A program made the position numbers and the translations under genes. A DNA stretch of 64,000 nucleotides from Marsupella aquatica (lineage: Eukaryota; Marchantiophyta): contig OZ316891.1 of NCBI GenBank assembly GCA_973895155.1, positions 9,610,001 to 9,674,000 on the forward strand, in the 5' to 3' direction. Numbering within the stretch: position 1 is the stretch's first letter; the number at the start of each line of letters is the position of its first letter. The notes beneath the pieces were generated by a model. The model was not told the DNA's origin. It worked only from the letters and a program-made list of their open reading frames with translations, and searched no databases. Positions 1-11,363 of the stretch are shown piece by piece.

Positions 1-264
1 TGAACCCATCTTTTGTTGGGTCCTTTTTGGTAAATAGACTTGGAGTGTATTATTGTCACTTTGAAGAGGAGCAGGTAGTTATAGAAGCCATCCATCATTA
101 TTGGTCTAACATTTTCGATCCCTTGCTTATATTTCAGGTTACAGTGGATCCACATGAACCCATCTTTGGTTGGGCCCTTTTTGGTAAATAGACTTGGAGT
201 GTATTATTGTCACTTTGAAGAGGAGCAGGTAGCTCTAGAAGCCATCATTATTGGTGTAACACTC
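1..264. repeat. tandem direct duplication, 154-bp offset
   Basis: A block of about 110 bp starting at base 1 recurs from base 155 with only a few differences; both copies contain the same run around 'cttggagtgtattattgtca'. The first copy may begin outside the window. No coding potential is evident, and the function is unknown. Confidence 0.85.
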
Positions 265-952
265 TCTTGCGTGTATTGCGTGACCTTCCTCTACAGTAGA
301 TCCATAGCCATTCATCTGCTAGACCATCTTTGACATCGCTCGCTTGGTTTGTCAATTGCTTCGCAACGACTATAGTAGATTGAAGCTCTCTGTTCTGGCT
401 TCACGCAGCAATCTTCTCGGCTCTATCAATTGACCTCTGTGTCCTTCAAGCAGTTCCCCACTAGGTCGGAGCATTTCCTCAAATCTGAGCTTTACTCACA
501 CAGCGTCTCGTTTCTGTTGGCTCGTACCTTTGGTTTAAGCATTTCGTTGAAGCTTAGCACAGACATCTTAGTTTTTCAAAGATTGCCTTGTCTGTGCACT
601 GGATATTCGAGCATTCTGTGATGAGCGATCTTTGACATACTAAAATTTCGGCTCCTGCAGGTCACCAACTTCAGCTTCTCTCTCTGGCAGGCAATCGGAC
701 TCCCGGTCATCATGGTCTAACAAGAAGCAACTGAAACAGAATTAAGAGTCTGGCCCGGCTCCTTACCCTCCTGTCTCTTGCGATTTCTCCTTGCAGACAA
801 CGATTTTGCTAGGGAGAGCCCTCACTTCGCTCGGGAATCAAGTATCATGGACAACGGGGGTATTTGGTCTGACTGTTGCCCTTGTTAGCTTTCCTTCTTC
901 GTTTCCTTTCAGAATTGTTTTCCAGAATCGCTTTTCTCTGCGGGACAACCCC

Positions 953-961
953 AAACCCTAA
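953..961 (+). promoter_or_regulatory. telo-box (AAACCCTAA) upstream of TSR2-like gene
   Basis: An exact AAACCCTAA motif lies 436 bp upstream of the TSR2-like ATG. In plants the telo-box is known from promoters of ribosomal-protein and ribosome-biogenesis genes, which fits this neighbour. The motif is short, so function here is inference. No transcription start was mapped. Confidence 0.45.
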
Positions 962-1396
962 ACCTATTGACTCAGTTTCCATTTACAGTGAAAAACTGCT
1001 GCGTGCTTTGATCCTCAGTGTCCCATCGCCATCACGACGGCTTGGATCTGAATTCCTAGCCGCTGGCAGACCATCAGCCAGGGCAGGGTAGTTGCCAATG
1101 TGTTTATCTTCCTGCTGTGGGTCCATCTGTTCGTTGCTTGATTACTACTTTGATCATCATGCTCAGCTAGCTTTCAGAAGTCTTTTAATCATGAGTGTCC
1201 TTAAGATACCAAAGGAGAACGGCTGTCCATCTGAATTCCACATTCTTCCTCCTGAGGGAGTGCTGATGAGCAGTCGAAAGCTTGATTGTCGTGATGGTGT
1301 CTCATTTTCTGGTTTCAAAATCTGCGGTTGCAGAACCGGAGGATTTCGCAGGCAACACTGGCGGCAAGTGATATAGCCATCCAACATAAGAGAAAA

Positions 1397-2357
1397 ATGT
1401 GGGCGCCACTCACTGCAGAGGGAGTAGAGGTTTTCGGGCTGGCCGTTTATCAGTGCTTGCACCGCTGGACAGCATTGCAGCTCGCAGTACACAATGAGTG
1501 GGGAGGCTCCTCTTCTGTGCTCAAAGCTCAGCAGTTTCAGTCCGAGATTGTGGCCTTCTTTACTCGTTCGAAAGGTACATTTCTCCCCTACTCTGTCTGG
1601 ACCATTGCATGCTGAAATTCTTCAACACTCAGTTTGACAACAGGAGTTCTTTTGAGGCGGACGTGGAGCCTCTAATTGTGTTGTCTAATTGGGATTGATA
1701 CTGTTGAATTGTAGCAGAGGTACGATACATTGATGAGCTGGAAGATCTGTTGGACCAGTGCATGCTGGAATTTTTCAACACTGAGATCGAGGATGGGAGT
1801 TTATTTGAGGTGGGTGTGAAGCCTGTTAGTCTGTTGCACAAAGCGAATCTCTACCAGTGGATGCCTCCGGGTAGTAGTCGTCTTTCTTATATCTCTCTGT
1901 GATCAAGTGAAAAGTTGAGTAGTTGTTTTTAAACCCTAAACACATCACTGTTTTCTGCTATGATGTCAAGGAGGTTTCTGTTCTTTAATCGGGTAGCCTG
2001 TGAATGGCCGTCGGTTAAATACAGGTTGCTGAGCAGGTCATGAGCATGCATGAAGAAAGCATGCTTGGAAATTATGAGAATGTGAGGCGCATGTGTACTC
2101 CAGCTCCTGGAAGTGGACAGTCGGTGCTTGACAGTAGGGAAAAAGAGGTTGAAGATGAGGTTGAAAATTCAGGCAATCATCAAGTTGCCAACTCACGAGA
2201 TGAAGAGGGTATGGACATGGAGCAGTCATTGCCAACAGCTGCAATTGCTTCCGGCTCAACATCAAGCCCTGCTCAAGCGCCAGTATTGACTGAAGAAGAA
2301 ATGGCTGATGGTTGGCAACAAGCTCCCGTCAGGAAGGGGAGACGTGGCAAGACTTGA
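1397..2357 (+). CDS. TSR2: pre-rRNA-processing protein TSR2 homologue
   Basis: Three exons give a 200-residue protein: 1397-1574, 1718-1809 and 2025-2357, with GT-AG introns and matching phases. TSR2 is the nuclear escort for ribosomal protein eS26 and is needed for 18S rRNA maturation in the small subunit. Residues 1-59 carry the helical signature 'LHRWTALQLAVHNEWGG'. Exon 2 encodes 'DELEDLLDQCMLEFFN' and 'IEDGSLFE', which runs in frame into 'VAEQVMSMHEE' of exon 3. The C-terminus has the acidic stretch and the typical 'EEEMADGWQQAP' followed by a basic tail. The start chosen is the first ATG of the exon; an upstream in-frame extension opens only with TTG at 1328. Length matches the eukaryotic family (about 190-220 residues). 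A telo-box upstream agrees with ribosome-biogenesis regulation. Confidence 0.88.
1598..1690 (+). repeat. decayed duplicate of TSR2 exon 2 inside intron 1
   Basis: Bases 1598-1690 align without gaps to 1751-1843 (offset 153), covering most of exon 2 and the start of intron 2. The copy still translates as 'MLKFFNTQFDNRSSFE', parallel to 'MLEFFNTEIEDGSLFE' of the real exon. It has no AG acceptor just upstream, and its donor position reads GC instead of GT. It therefore looks like a non-functional exon duplication. Confidence 0.75.
1931..1939 (+). promoter_or_regulatory. second telo-box, in TSR2 intron 2
   Basis: A second exact AAACCCTAA lies in the intron between exons 2 and 3. Intronic position and the short motif make any regulatory role speculative. 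Confidence 0.25.
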
Positions 2358-3627
2358 GAGTAAAGTTTAGGTTTCACAGAAATAACGTTTATAGTAATTC
2401 TTTTACAATAGTCCTCTCAGAGATTCGTGAACCCCACACCATATACAAGATTTTATGTCTGCACTATTACAGTGCGAGTTACTAATGAGAATGAGTCGCA
2501 CAAACTATTCCACGGTGAGAACCAGAGGCTGCCGGTGTTTATCCCAACGTTCTTTGGCTGAAAGGCTAAAAAACACGACTCAAAAGTACTTGAAGAATTG
2601 CATTTATCCTAAGCATTCTTGATTTTGATGTTAAGTTCTTGATAAGCTCACTGGTCCCATCTCTTCAAGATTTAGTGCCTGTGATATTATTATTATTATT
2701 TTGCTTTCGAATAATGACTCGCGTTGCTTTCCTGCATTCTTTGTCGATTGGACTCACCTGTCCGGAGGCAACGGATCATGCGGGTCCTCACTTTGCAGCT
2801 CAATCTCCAGGCCAGCGTTGTCGATTTTTCTATCAACTGGCTTACTTGGTTGTCAGGATTTCGAAGGATTCATTCTCGAGACACAATTCGTCTAGTGCAT
2901 GTAGTGACATTGTTGGTAAATGTGATTTTTGACCTTTTGTATTCAACAATTCAGTGAAGAAACTATTGTGTGAAAATTGTGCACAAAGCGTTTGCTCTAT
3001 CTGCATGAAATCTTTGAAGGAGAAAAATCCAATCATCCAATGCAACTGGACTCGACAGCGTACCTGATTTCTCGATTTGGCAAGTATTGAGGCAAGGAAG
3101 TATTGAGACAGCGTAGCAGGATCGATCAACCAGAACAATCTCAAGATTAAAGTAATGCTGTGTGGGTGCATCACTCAATAACCACTTACCACACACCTTC
3201 CAAATTTTGGTGGAAGCAGGTAAAACGTGTACTGACAGTCGAGATTGATTGGATGGGCAGTGAAATCAATCCCCTTGAATGACGGGGTCGTTTCGAATTT
3301 TCTATTCATGATTCACGACATCCGTAGAAAACTACAAGACAGCTTTTCCGGAGGGTTGTAGTCTCATAGAATGAAGTCTAACAGAATGAACGTCTGAGAA
3401 CCAAACATGTCGAACGGGAAAAACATGCGCTGTTACAATTACAAATTTTGGATCCTTCAATTGATTCCAATCTCCGCGAAAAGGTTTTACTCGGAGCCTC
3501 CTACGAAAATTTAATCGATATGTCGTTGGCAGTATGGTTCGGATTGAATGGCCAGAAGAAATTAATAGAAAATACAAGTCTGAATTCGACAGAAACACTA
3601 TGTACTACACCTAATTAAACGACTGTA
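2358..3627. other. intergenic, convergent 3' flanks of TSR2 and PHT1
   Basis: This stretch lies between the 3' ends of two convergent genes, so it should hold both 3' UTRs. A short ATT triplet run is at about 2686-2700. Open frames up to 110 codons exist on both strands but overlap one another and match nothing I recognise. Confidence 0.6.
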
Positions 3628-5313
3628 TCAATATGGCCTCGCTTCTCCTCTGTGTCCAGCCGTCACAACGTTGTCCTCATCCTCTCCGGAAAGGTCTTCC
3701 AATGATCGTCCTTTTGTTTCAGGAACGAAAATGGCGGTAAACCCGAATCCCAGGGTGGAGCATATTGCGAGAAGTAGAAAACTGTACTTGTATCCAATAC
3801 CCGGAGAATAATGCGCGTCTACCTTACCCCCGTGCGAATTGTCCTGGCTCGCGTATAGGAAACCGAAGGTTCCGATGATGGATCCCGCCTTCCCAGCGGC
3901 CGACGAAATCCCGTGGCAAGTGGAGCGCAGCCTGGCGGGGAAGAGTTCCGCCGGCACGATGAAGGTGGTGGCATTTGGGCCGAAATTGGAGAAGAAGAAA
4001 GTCAAGCCGTAGAGGATGATGAAAGCCCAATGGTTTCCGTGCCTATACCCGGTTGGATATTGCTGTGCTTCTGCAGGAGTTTGCACCGGATATCCCCTCA
4101 AGTTGTAGAAATCGAATGCCAGAACGTACATCAACGCGCTCATCATGAAAAATCCCATCAGCTGAATTGGCTTACGACCAACCTTGTCGATGAACATAAC
4201 TGTGAACCAGTACCCAGGCACAGTGCCCAACAAAGCAATGTAAGCCTGAGCTCGGGCGTTTCTGAAGGTTTCCTCCAGAGCGCTCATGTTGCTCGGCGGG
4301 GCTACCCATCCGGACGCTTGGAAGATTTTGGGCTGGAACAGATTCTGACTGTAATACGATACGTCGAGCAGGAACCATGTCGTGCAGGTTCCGATTAACT
4401 GCTTCCCGTGGCGTCTGGCAAACTCTCGGCTGAACAAACCATATTCCGTCTTCTGGACCACCGCCGCCTTCTCAGCTTGAGTGCCATTAAACTCCGTGTT
4501 GAGGACTTTTCCCATGTCAAGGGCTGCTTGCTGCTGATTTTTCTCTATCAAGGCAGTGTATCGGGCAGTTTCGGGCATCTGAGATCTAGAATAGAAGGTC
4601 AAGGCAGCAGGAAGTGCTCCGAACATGAGCACTATCCGCCACACCCAATCCGCTTCTGGTGGAACTGAGGGATCGTTAAGGAGGTGCGATCCAGCATGAA
4701 CGGCAGAGAAAGAGTCACGGTGATACTTGCTCTTGAATATGGAAGTGACAATGATAGTCACAGCAGCTGCTACGAGATATCCAATTCCTTGCATTGCAAA
4801 TACCGCAGCCACAAACGCTCCTCGGGTTCTGGTGTTCGAGTACTCCGACATGATTGTGGCAGATAAGGGGTAGTCTCCTCCAATGCCAAACCCGAGCCAG
4901 AACCGGAAGAAACAAAGGGTGGCGATCACGCTGGTCGCCGAAAAACCGATCGATAAACCTTGGCCAAGCGAAGCGACCACCATCACCGCCAGCGTTATAC
5001 CGTAAACCTTCTTTCGCCCCCATTTGTCCCCAGCCCATCCGAAGAATAGCTGGCCCACGAGAGTCCCACAGAGAGCCACACCAGTGACCGCAGCCAGCAC
5101 ATTCGGAGGGAGAACGCCCGGGCTGGACTTGGTTGCCGTGGGATCGTAGTAGTAGATGCGACCGAGCAGCTTTTGTAAGCTTCCGATAACAAAAAGGTCG
5201 TAAGCATCGGTGAAAAATCCCATGCCCGCGATCACGATCGCTTTGAAATGGTACGTTTGCGTCTTGGCCGAGTCTAATGCCTTCAGCACTGGGTTTCCCC
5301 CCGGACTCGCCAT
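3628..5313 (-). CDS. PHT1: high-affinity inorganic phosphate:H+ symporter, PHT1 family
   Basis: A single-exon gene encoding 561 residues. PHT1 proteins are plasma-membrane major-facilitator transporters that import phosphate with protons. Visible landmarks are the N-terminal '[12 protein letters not shown]', the PHT1 signature '[13 protein letters not shown]', the sugar-transporter-like '[11 protein letters not shown]', and the C-terminal '[21 protein letters not shown]' region ending with '[15 protein letters not shown]'. About twelve hydrophobic segments are split six and six by a charged central loop. I start at the ATG at 5313; the frame stays open to 5340, but that codon is TTG. Length matches the family (520-570). 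The lack of introns is common in PHT1 genes. Which PHT1 subtype it is cannot be told. Confidence 0.95.
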   Translation of the reverse strand: MASPGGNPVLKALDSAKTQTYHFKAIVIAGMGFFTDAYDLFVIGSLQKLLGRIYYYDPTATKSSPGVLPPNVLAAVTGVALCGTLVGQLFFGWAGDKWGRKKVYGITLAVMVVASLGQGLSIGFSATSVIATLCFFRFWLGFGIGGDYPLSATIMSEYSNTRTRGAFVAAVFAMQGIGYLVAAAVTIIVTSIFKSKYHRDSFSAVHAGSHLLNDPSVPPEADWVWRIVLMFGALPAALTFYSRSQMPETARYTALIEKNQQQAALDMGKVLNTEFNGTQAEKAAVVQKTEYGLFSREFARRHGKQLIGTCTTWFLLDVSYYSQNLFQPKIFQASGWVAPPSNMSALEETFRNARAQAYIALLGTVPGYWFTVMFIDKVGRKPIQLMGFFMMSALMYVLAFDFYNLRGYPVQTPAEAQQYPTGYRHGNHWAFIILYGLTFFFSNFGPNATTFIVPAELFPARLRSTCHGISSAAGKAGSIIGTFGFLYASQDNSHGGKVDAHYSPGIGYKYSFLLLAICSTLGFGFTAIFVPETKGRSLEDLSGEDEDNVVTAGHRGEARPY

Positions 5314-5802
5314 GATCTCCTTCCGAACCGGACTCGCCAATTCGACGACTCACCGGTGATCCTGGAGAAACGCCAGGTAATCGAGGAGAATCTCCTCAGA
5401 TGATCATCTCCGCTCGGAGATCGAATCGGGAGGCTTTCGACGAGCACTAAATTCGAGTCTGCTGTCGAGTGGGAAGTAATCAAAAAACTCTTAAGGGCAA
5501 TGTATGTATAAGCCGGAGTACCCCATCAGCTCCTCCCTGATGGTAATTTGGAGGTAGTGATATGGGACGTCTGCCCGAGAACCGTGAGAAAACAGCAATG
5601 AAACAGTTCCTGTGACTTGCCTGATTGAGCCCCGTGTTCAGCGAAGTGGTGGTCAGTTTACTTACAGTTTTGTTTTGTAACTTGATTTGCGTTCCTCCTA
5701 TTTGGCAGACGTCTCACCAGACGCAACGGGGCGATGAGTACGATGAAGTAGATGCTCCAAGGATTCCCTTTGTCTAGATTATTTCAAGAAATAGAGCGAG
5801 CC

Positions 5803-5810
5803 GTATATTC
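5803..5810. promoter_or_regulatory. P1BS-type motif (GNATATNC), proximal
   Basis: The octamer GTATATTC fits the palindromic P1BS consensus GNATATNC, bound by PHR1-type MYB regulators of phosphate starvation. It lies 490 bp upstream of the PHT1 ATG. Known biology of PHT1 promoters makes this a plausible control site, but binding is inferred. Confidence 0.5.
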
Positions 5811-6011
5811 TAACACTAGATGAATTCTTTGATTTGTGATCGATACACGACGATTCAGATTGTCGGGGAGCTGCTGTGCACGAGTGTAGGCCAATGCAGC
5901 AGCGCTGGATGGCGATCGTTCGATCCTTGGTTTACCTGGTTCTCTCCTTATGTCGTGCGGGATGTCGTGACTCTTGTGATAAGTTTGATAAATTTGCAAC
6001 GTTCTGTGGGG

Positions 6012-6019
6012 GTATATAC
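6012..6019. promoter_or_regulatory. P1BS-type motif (GNATATNC), distal
   Basis: GTATATAC is a second match to GNATATNC, 699 bp upstream of the PHT1 ATG and 209 bp from the first. Expected chance density is about one per 4 kb, so a pair here is suggestive of phosphate-starvation control. Confidence 0.5.
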
Positions 6020-6959
6020 AAATCCAAGGACAATTCGTACAGTTCTTAACAGAATGTACCTTGCATTGGAGATGTTCCAATTGCTTTCCGAGAACCTGAT
6101 CTTATAATGACTTCCAGAGCATGATATTATTTTTAATATAGCCTGTAGCGTTTTAATGTTACGGAATTTGAGCTGCAAATAATGAACCGATAAACATGTT
6201 CCCTAGCTAGCAGCTTTTCCGGAACAGATGACGTAATTTGGAAGCCTACTAGTGTGTGATTGATTGTCTAGTTTTTATCTAGCTGTTTACCACGTCTGTG
6301 GGAGAGTTGAAGCTGTAAAGTAATGGTCGTAGTATGGTTGCAATTGATCAAGTGTTTACAACACGCTACGTCCAAGCTTTGCAATGAACTTGTCGGGCCT
6401 GGTCTGATCAAGAGATTACAAGACTCTCGATAAGACTTCGGAGATGAATGCCATCGATTGCGATTCTCTTACGAATCCGAGGCCTAGATCTCTCCTGCGA
6501 GCGTGTTACGAGCACTGTTTACTGCAACCCACTTGCATCAACGACGACTCCAATCAACACGACATACTTTGTCACGTCGGAGCTCAAAGAACCTGTTGGT
6601 TCGAATTCAGCGTCTACGAGAGCAATGGTTTGGATTGTAGAAGAAATTACATATCAGTCAACTGTGAATGAAAGTAATAATTTCACGAAAGGAAACAAAT
6701 TCCAAAAGAAAAAACTTTATTGCCATCTCCAGGGGTCCACAGAACGAAGTGGTTTTCACGTACGGTGAATTGACTATAGTGGTGCCACCTTTTGTCGACA
6801 CTTGTGTAGACGCAGGTCGCAAGCACTACCGTAGCAATCTCAAATATCACTCCACTGAGCAAAGAACGTACTTTAACTTCTAAGTAGTCCATCATGAAAG
6901 CAGATCAGAGTGCCGGACTCTGGACTTTTCTTAATATCCTTTCAGACCCAGTCTCCTCA

Positions 6960-7950
6960 GACTATTTATATCAAACTGCAAAAAACAAGGGGCACCCAAA
7001 TGGGAGGAGGATCCATTGGAAAGTCCCAATCAAGGGGAGATTGTTGCTCCCTATTCTAATCCAAGGATTCACCAAATTCAAACTGCAGAAAGATTCAACA
7101 TGGGACTAACTATGGGCAAATCCACCTTATTTTAATCCAAGAGGTCTGTGGGGCTCTACACCCGGTCTTTGACCATTTCTTGCGCAGTCTTTTGTGTGAG
7201 AGTATCCCTCAATTTCTATCCACACAAGATTCTTTAAGCAGTTTCTGCATATATGTTGCATTATATAGAGCTCACACATTGACAATTCTTTGTAGGGGTG
7301 AGCTTCTTGGTTTTAGCACCTCCCCGCCTCTCCTGTAGTCAAATTCCTATGTGTGACCCTTATATGCAGTTTACCAGGGAGCTCTACCCGGCTTCCAGTT
7401 TGCTGCTAGGTCCAGTCTGCTGCTAGGTAGGGTTTTAGATTATTATTTCTGGTTGTTGTCTTGGTGGAGTTTTTGCTGGGCTTTTGGCTTTTTCGTCTTA
7501 CTGAGGTTTTCCCTTGTTGCCTCCCCTTAATCTATTGGGTCTCCTACTTTGGGATGTGTCTCCCTCTTGGGCACCTCAGTCTTTTTGAGGGTCAGTTTGA
7601 TGTATAATTATTCACTAGATTCAAATCGCAAAAGACTAGACAGTGAGAACTCCTAAACTTTGGAATGCATCTGTCCCCCTTATTTTAGTCCACGGATTGA
7701 CCAAATTCAAACTGCAAAAGATTCATGAGAACTCTTAAACTATGGCATGTGGCTCTTCCACTTTATTTTAATCCAAGGATTGACCACATTCAGAGTGCAC
7801 AAGATTCATGGAACTCCTAAATTATGCATTGCAGCTAATCCACCTTATTCTAATCCAAGGATTCACCAGATTGAAAGAACAAAAGTATGGAATGGGACGA
7901 ATTCACCTAATTTTTAATCCCAGGATTCTCCGCACTTAAATTGCAAAAGA
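6960..7950. repeat. degenerate tandem repeat, roughly 80-bp unit, interrupted
   Basis: A motif like 'ttattttaatccaaggattg' followed by 'accaaattcaaactgcaaaag' recurs at about 7061, 7690, 7773, 7855 and 7920. Spacings in the second block are 83, 82 and 64 bp. Copies are diverged, indicating an old array. It is split by an unrelated segment at about 7143-7605. Confidence 0.7.
7143..7605. other. probable insertion splitting the 80-bp array
   Basis: Array sequence stops after 'ttttaatccaag' and resumes with 'actagattcaaatcgcaaaag'. The intervening ~460 bp is T-rich, with a short duplicated 'ctgctgctaggt' near 7400-7425, and is unlike the repeat units. I found no clear target-site duplication or coding frame, so the class of insertion is unknown. 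Confidence 0.35.
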
Positions 7951-10900
7951 TTCAGTGTGGCACAAACCACGGTGCTCGAAGAATTTCCAATTGAGGGAGA
8001 CATACTGTTCTTTGCATTTTGACAACGCAAAGTCAGAGTAATATCAATTTTGAAGTGCAATGCTGGATTTGATTCCGGCAGTAGGTGGGGCAGCCATTGA
8101 CCTTGATTCCTGCCCTTCTTTGTCTTACGTACATCAGGAATTTGGCCACTCTGGCTCAGAAGAGATCCGTTCATGGCGGTGAGACCAGGTCAGGGCCCCT
8201 CCATCAATGTCACTAGTTGATCGAACAAATAGAGGGATCTGTACTCAGTAGCAATTGCCAGAATTGTTTCCTGTAAGGTCCACCCAAGGGTCCACCAAAA
8301 CAGTCGCCACTTGAATGACTATGTCAAAGTCTGGGGACATGGTTTCTGATTCATTCTAGGAATAATTTGCTTTTCTTAATCATGTGGAAGAGAAAGTTGC
8401 ATTGCTCTAGCATGACAGTGTCCACTCAAACGCCAAAACTTACGTGTAGTTGGGAACTTCATGGAAATAAGTTCCTCTCCCAAATAGAATTGATAGATTT
8501 CTATATCAGTACCAATGATTTTGTCTGCCTGTTTGAGATTGACAAGCAGGTGCTATTCATTTCAGATGTGTTCATGTTGCAGGCTCCGAATGATTTATTT
8601 TGCAAAATCGTCCCTACGGCCACAACCTGGCCGGCCCATGACCAAAGGGGTTATCACAAAGGATGAACGATTACACTGCTACTAGATGTGTTAAGTAGAT
8701 GGTTGTATTATTCTGAGGATGAAAACCACATTTCACACATGACTGACAGCATTTTCCAGTTATTCTGGAAAAACTGAGTTATTTGGAATTGAGTTCAAGA
8801 AAGTGGTGCATCATGGAAACTAGTCTGTTTGTCTAGTTGTTCATGAAATATTTAACTTGGTTTCATATGATATTCATATGCACAATCCTCACACTCAGGG
8901 TTTATGACGTTGATACCCACTCATTGTGAATGGATGGGGAAGAGTGTTGGTTTGGTGGTTTTGCCATTTAATTATGGGCTATTTTTTAAGTTCAGTTATT
9001 GTAGTTAAGTTTCAATTTGTAGGACGGTACCTCAAGGTTAATACTCCAAAACTTTAATTATAACCATCACTGTCTTTAGAATATTGTAGTGAATCTCTAT
9101 ATATAAGGGTCTAAATATACACGTCTACCCTCAGCAAAATTGCTCAATTGAGAAGTAAAATGTTTTTCAATTGTGAAGTCATTCTATTGTTCTGTAGATT
9201 ATTAGACATGATGTCAACATAAAAGCTTGGATGGACTGGCAGGTTGGCTGTGAAACCCAACTAGCAAAGCTGGGATGGACTTTGGCAAAATGTAAAAACT
9301 TGCCTTTTATAGTTCAACACAAATGTGACCTATAAATGGTCTTCATACTTTTTGTAGCTTATTTCAATCAATTTACTTGGTGGTAAGTTGCTTATGCCCA
9401 ATCAAGTCAGGGCATTTTTAGCAAAAGTGAAGCGCCCATTTAGTTCATTGATGATATTTGACACCCTGGAGAATCACTTTCTCTAATTAAAATGCCTAAA
9501 ACCCTATGAAATATGCATCTCAAGCACCCCTTATTGTGTATTTTGATGCAATTAACAAAATCCATGAAATTTTAATAAGTGATACTCAATCCACACACCT
9601 GAATATTTATAGTTTTCAGTGTATCCATTACTTATCTGCTTCATTTCTTGTAACCTATTTGTCAGGCCACAATTAAAGGCATGTGCATAACGCAAAATTG
9701 ACCTTTCCGCTTAGAGACATCTGTGCGTCATGCACTCTCTGGATTTATGGATAGGTTTACTGCCTGTAGGTAAAATCATTCTACAAACTTACTCTCAAAT
9801 GAACACAAGAGTTAAATTAAATATTATCAATTATGGTCAAGAACAATATGTTCCTCATCATCATGGTTTGTAAACTTGGGTTTTTTCTGGAAGTTCAAAT
9901 CTATTTTAGCTTATTGTAGTGCTCAAATGAATGTCAAAGGTTATACAACACAACTAAATTACTCTTTGAGTGATCTAACAACCTGTTACATACGTAGGAG
10001 TTGGTGCACATTCAAGCTGGTTTGTTTAATTGGTTGGCAAGTATACAGAGGAGTATCACACTTCTACAGTTCACTTAGAGTCCTCACGAGAAAAGCTCTG
10101 ACTTAAGAGTATTTCCCACAAAGTCCCTGGAAAGCTACTACTTCAAGCCAAAAGTCATTTTGTTAGCCACATACAAGTCATTGGTAATAATTTCGCCTGA
10201 AAAGTAGCTTATGAATGAGCAAAAGTTTAATGCTCGGGGGTCTCACTATATGGGGACCTCCCCAATCACCTGCGATGTTTTTAGGCCTCGAACCCCTAAA
10301 ATGTAATAAATGTTTTTTTATTTTTTAATCCCTATAAAGTTGGAATATTCTTGGAATTTTCCAAAAATTGGACTCATAAGACCTTAATGTTCTTATAAGT
10401 ATCAAAATTGAATTTAAAAGACTATATTATTCTTCTGCAAAAATTCTTAAGTCTTCTCTTAGAATCAATAGAACGACTGTATCATTCGTCGCACGTGATA
10501 TGTCGTTTTTGTGGAAATGAAAACCCCGAGGTTTAATGAGTTGAGTGAGCAAGTACATTACCCCTTTACAACCCTTCTCTCTTAGAATCATGGTCATCTT
10601 AATGTAGTTGCTCACCTGGTTGTGTTAACAAATAGTGTAGTTGTACTACTTTAGCCCTACATTGTTGTGCGGATTCTACAAGAATAACCATTACCTGCTT
10701 GGTACGGTACAGCAGACTTGGTGGTCAAAGGATCATCCTTCGTGCTTTTCTTTTAATTTTTACTTATATTTTTACCTTTACTTATAAAAAACCATCCCAT
10801 TAAAAGCTGTGTGTCCCACCCCTATCCCAATAAAAACCAAAAAATCTTTAATAAGCAAAAGACCACTCCCCCCCTCATTTTTTGGTCCCTCCAGTTTTAA

Positions 10901-11089
10901 AAAAAATGGTCCGTCATCTCTTTTTGTCTCATTGGACTGTTCATTCCTCTTGTCACCTAAGCCATCATGATCTTATGGAATATTGTATACAATCTGTATA
11001 TACACTACATACCTCAAAATACATTTAGGGTCTTTTTGGTTCCTTAATAAGGTGTGAAACAGTAGAGCAGTCCAGTAGAGCAGTCCAGT
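7951..11089. other. AT-rich intergenic DNA without supported genes
   Basis: No domain-bearing open frame, tRNA or clear transposon coding sequence was found. The longest frames (about 76-99 codons) lie in AT-rich sequence and have no recognised motif. One dispersed repeat copy lies at 10,233-10,350. Confidence 0.5.
10233..10350 (+). repeat. dispersed repeat, copy A
   Basis: The blocks 'gggggtctcacta', 'atcacctgcgatg', and 'tggaattttcc' appear here in the same order as in the reverse complement of about 37,714-37,812. The two copies are diverged and lie in opposite orientations 27 kb apart, as expected for members of a small mobile-element family. Confidence 0.5.
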
Positions 11090-11343
11090 GGTATGGCAGA
11101 CAAATGTATCCTGGGGAGCTTTTTTGGTCCCCCATCATATAGCTGAAGAAAGTTCAGCCAACTATCAGCAGCTCGAGTGGGTGGCAGACAAATGTATCTT
11201 GGGGAGCTTTTTTGGTCCCCCATCAATTATCAGCTCGAGTGGGGGCAGTCCGTAGGTATGGCAGACAAATGTATCTTGGGGAGCTTTTTTGGTCACCCAT
11301 CGTGTAGCTGAACATGGTTCAGCCAATTATCAGCTCGAGTGAG
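11090..11343. repeat. three-copy tandem repeat, 77-88 bp
   Basis: The core 'gcagacaaatgtatcttggg' starts at 11,096, 11,184 and 11,261, each time followed by 'gagcttttttggtc'. Copies 1 and 3 share a longer tail ending 'atcagctcgagtg'; the middle copy is internally deleted. The array ends about 20 bp before the 3' side of the tRNA-Gln gene. Confidence 0.85.
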
Positions 11344-11363
11344 GGGCAAGGGAGCAAAACATT

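Larger units (their letters stand above)
5314..6959. other. PHT1 5' region and intergenic DNA
   Basis: It should contain the 5' UTR and promoter of the minus-strand PHT1 gene. Apart from the two P1BS motifs I see no supported gene. Several open frames of 70-106 codons overlap on both strands around 6.4-6.9 kb, and none has a recognisable domain. Confidence 0.55.

Noticed and set aside
5314-5340. Upstream TTG as the PHT1 start
   Set aside because: Plant nuclear genes overwhelmingly use ATG, and the ATG at 5313 gives a normal PHT1 N-terminus. Kept only as a curiosity in the findings.
4715-5353. 212-codon minus-strand frame overlapping PHT1
   Set aside because: It is an out-of-frame shadow of the PHT1 coding sequence and starts outside its ATG.
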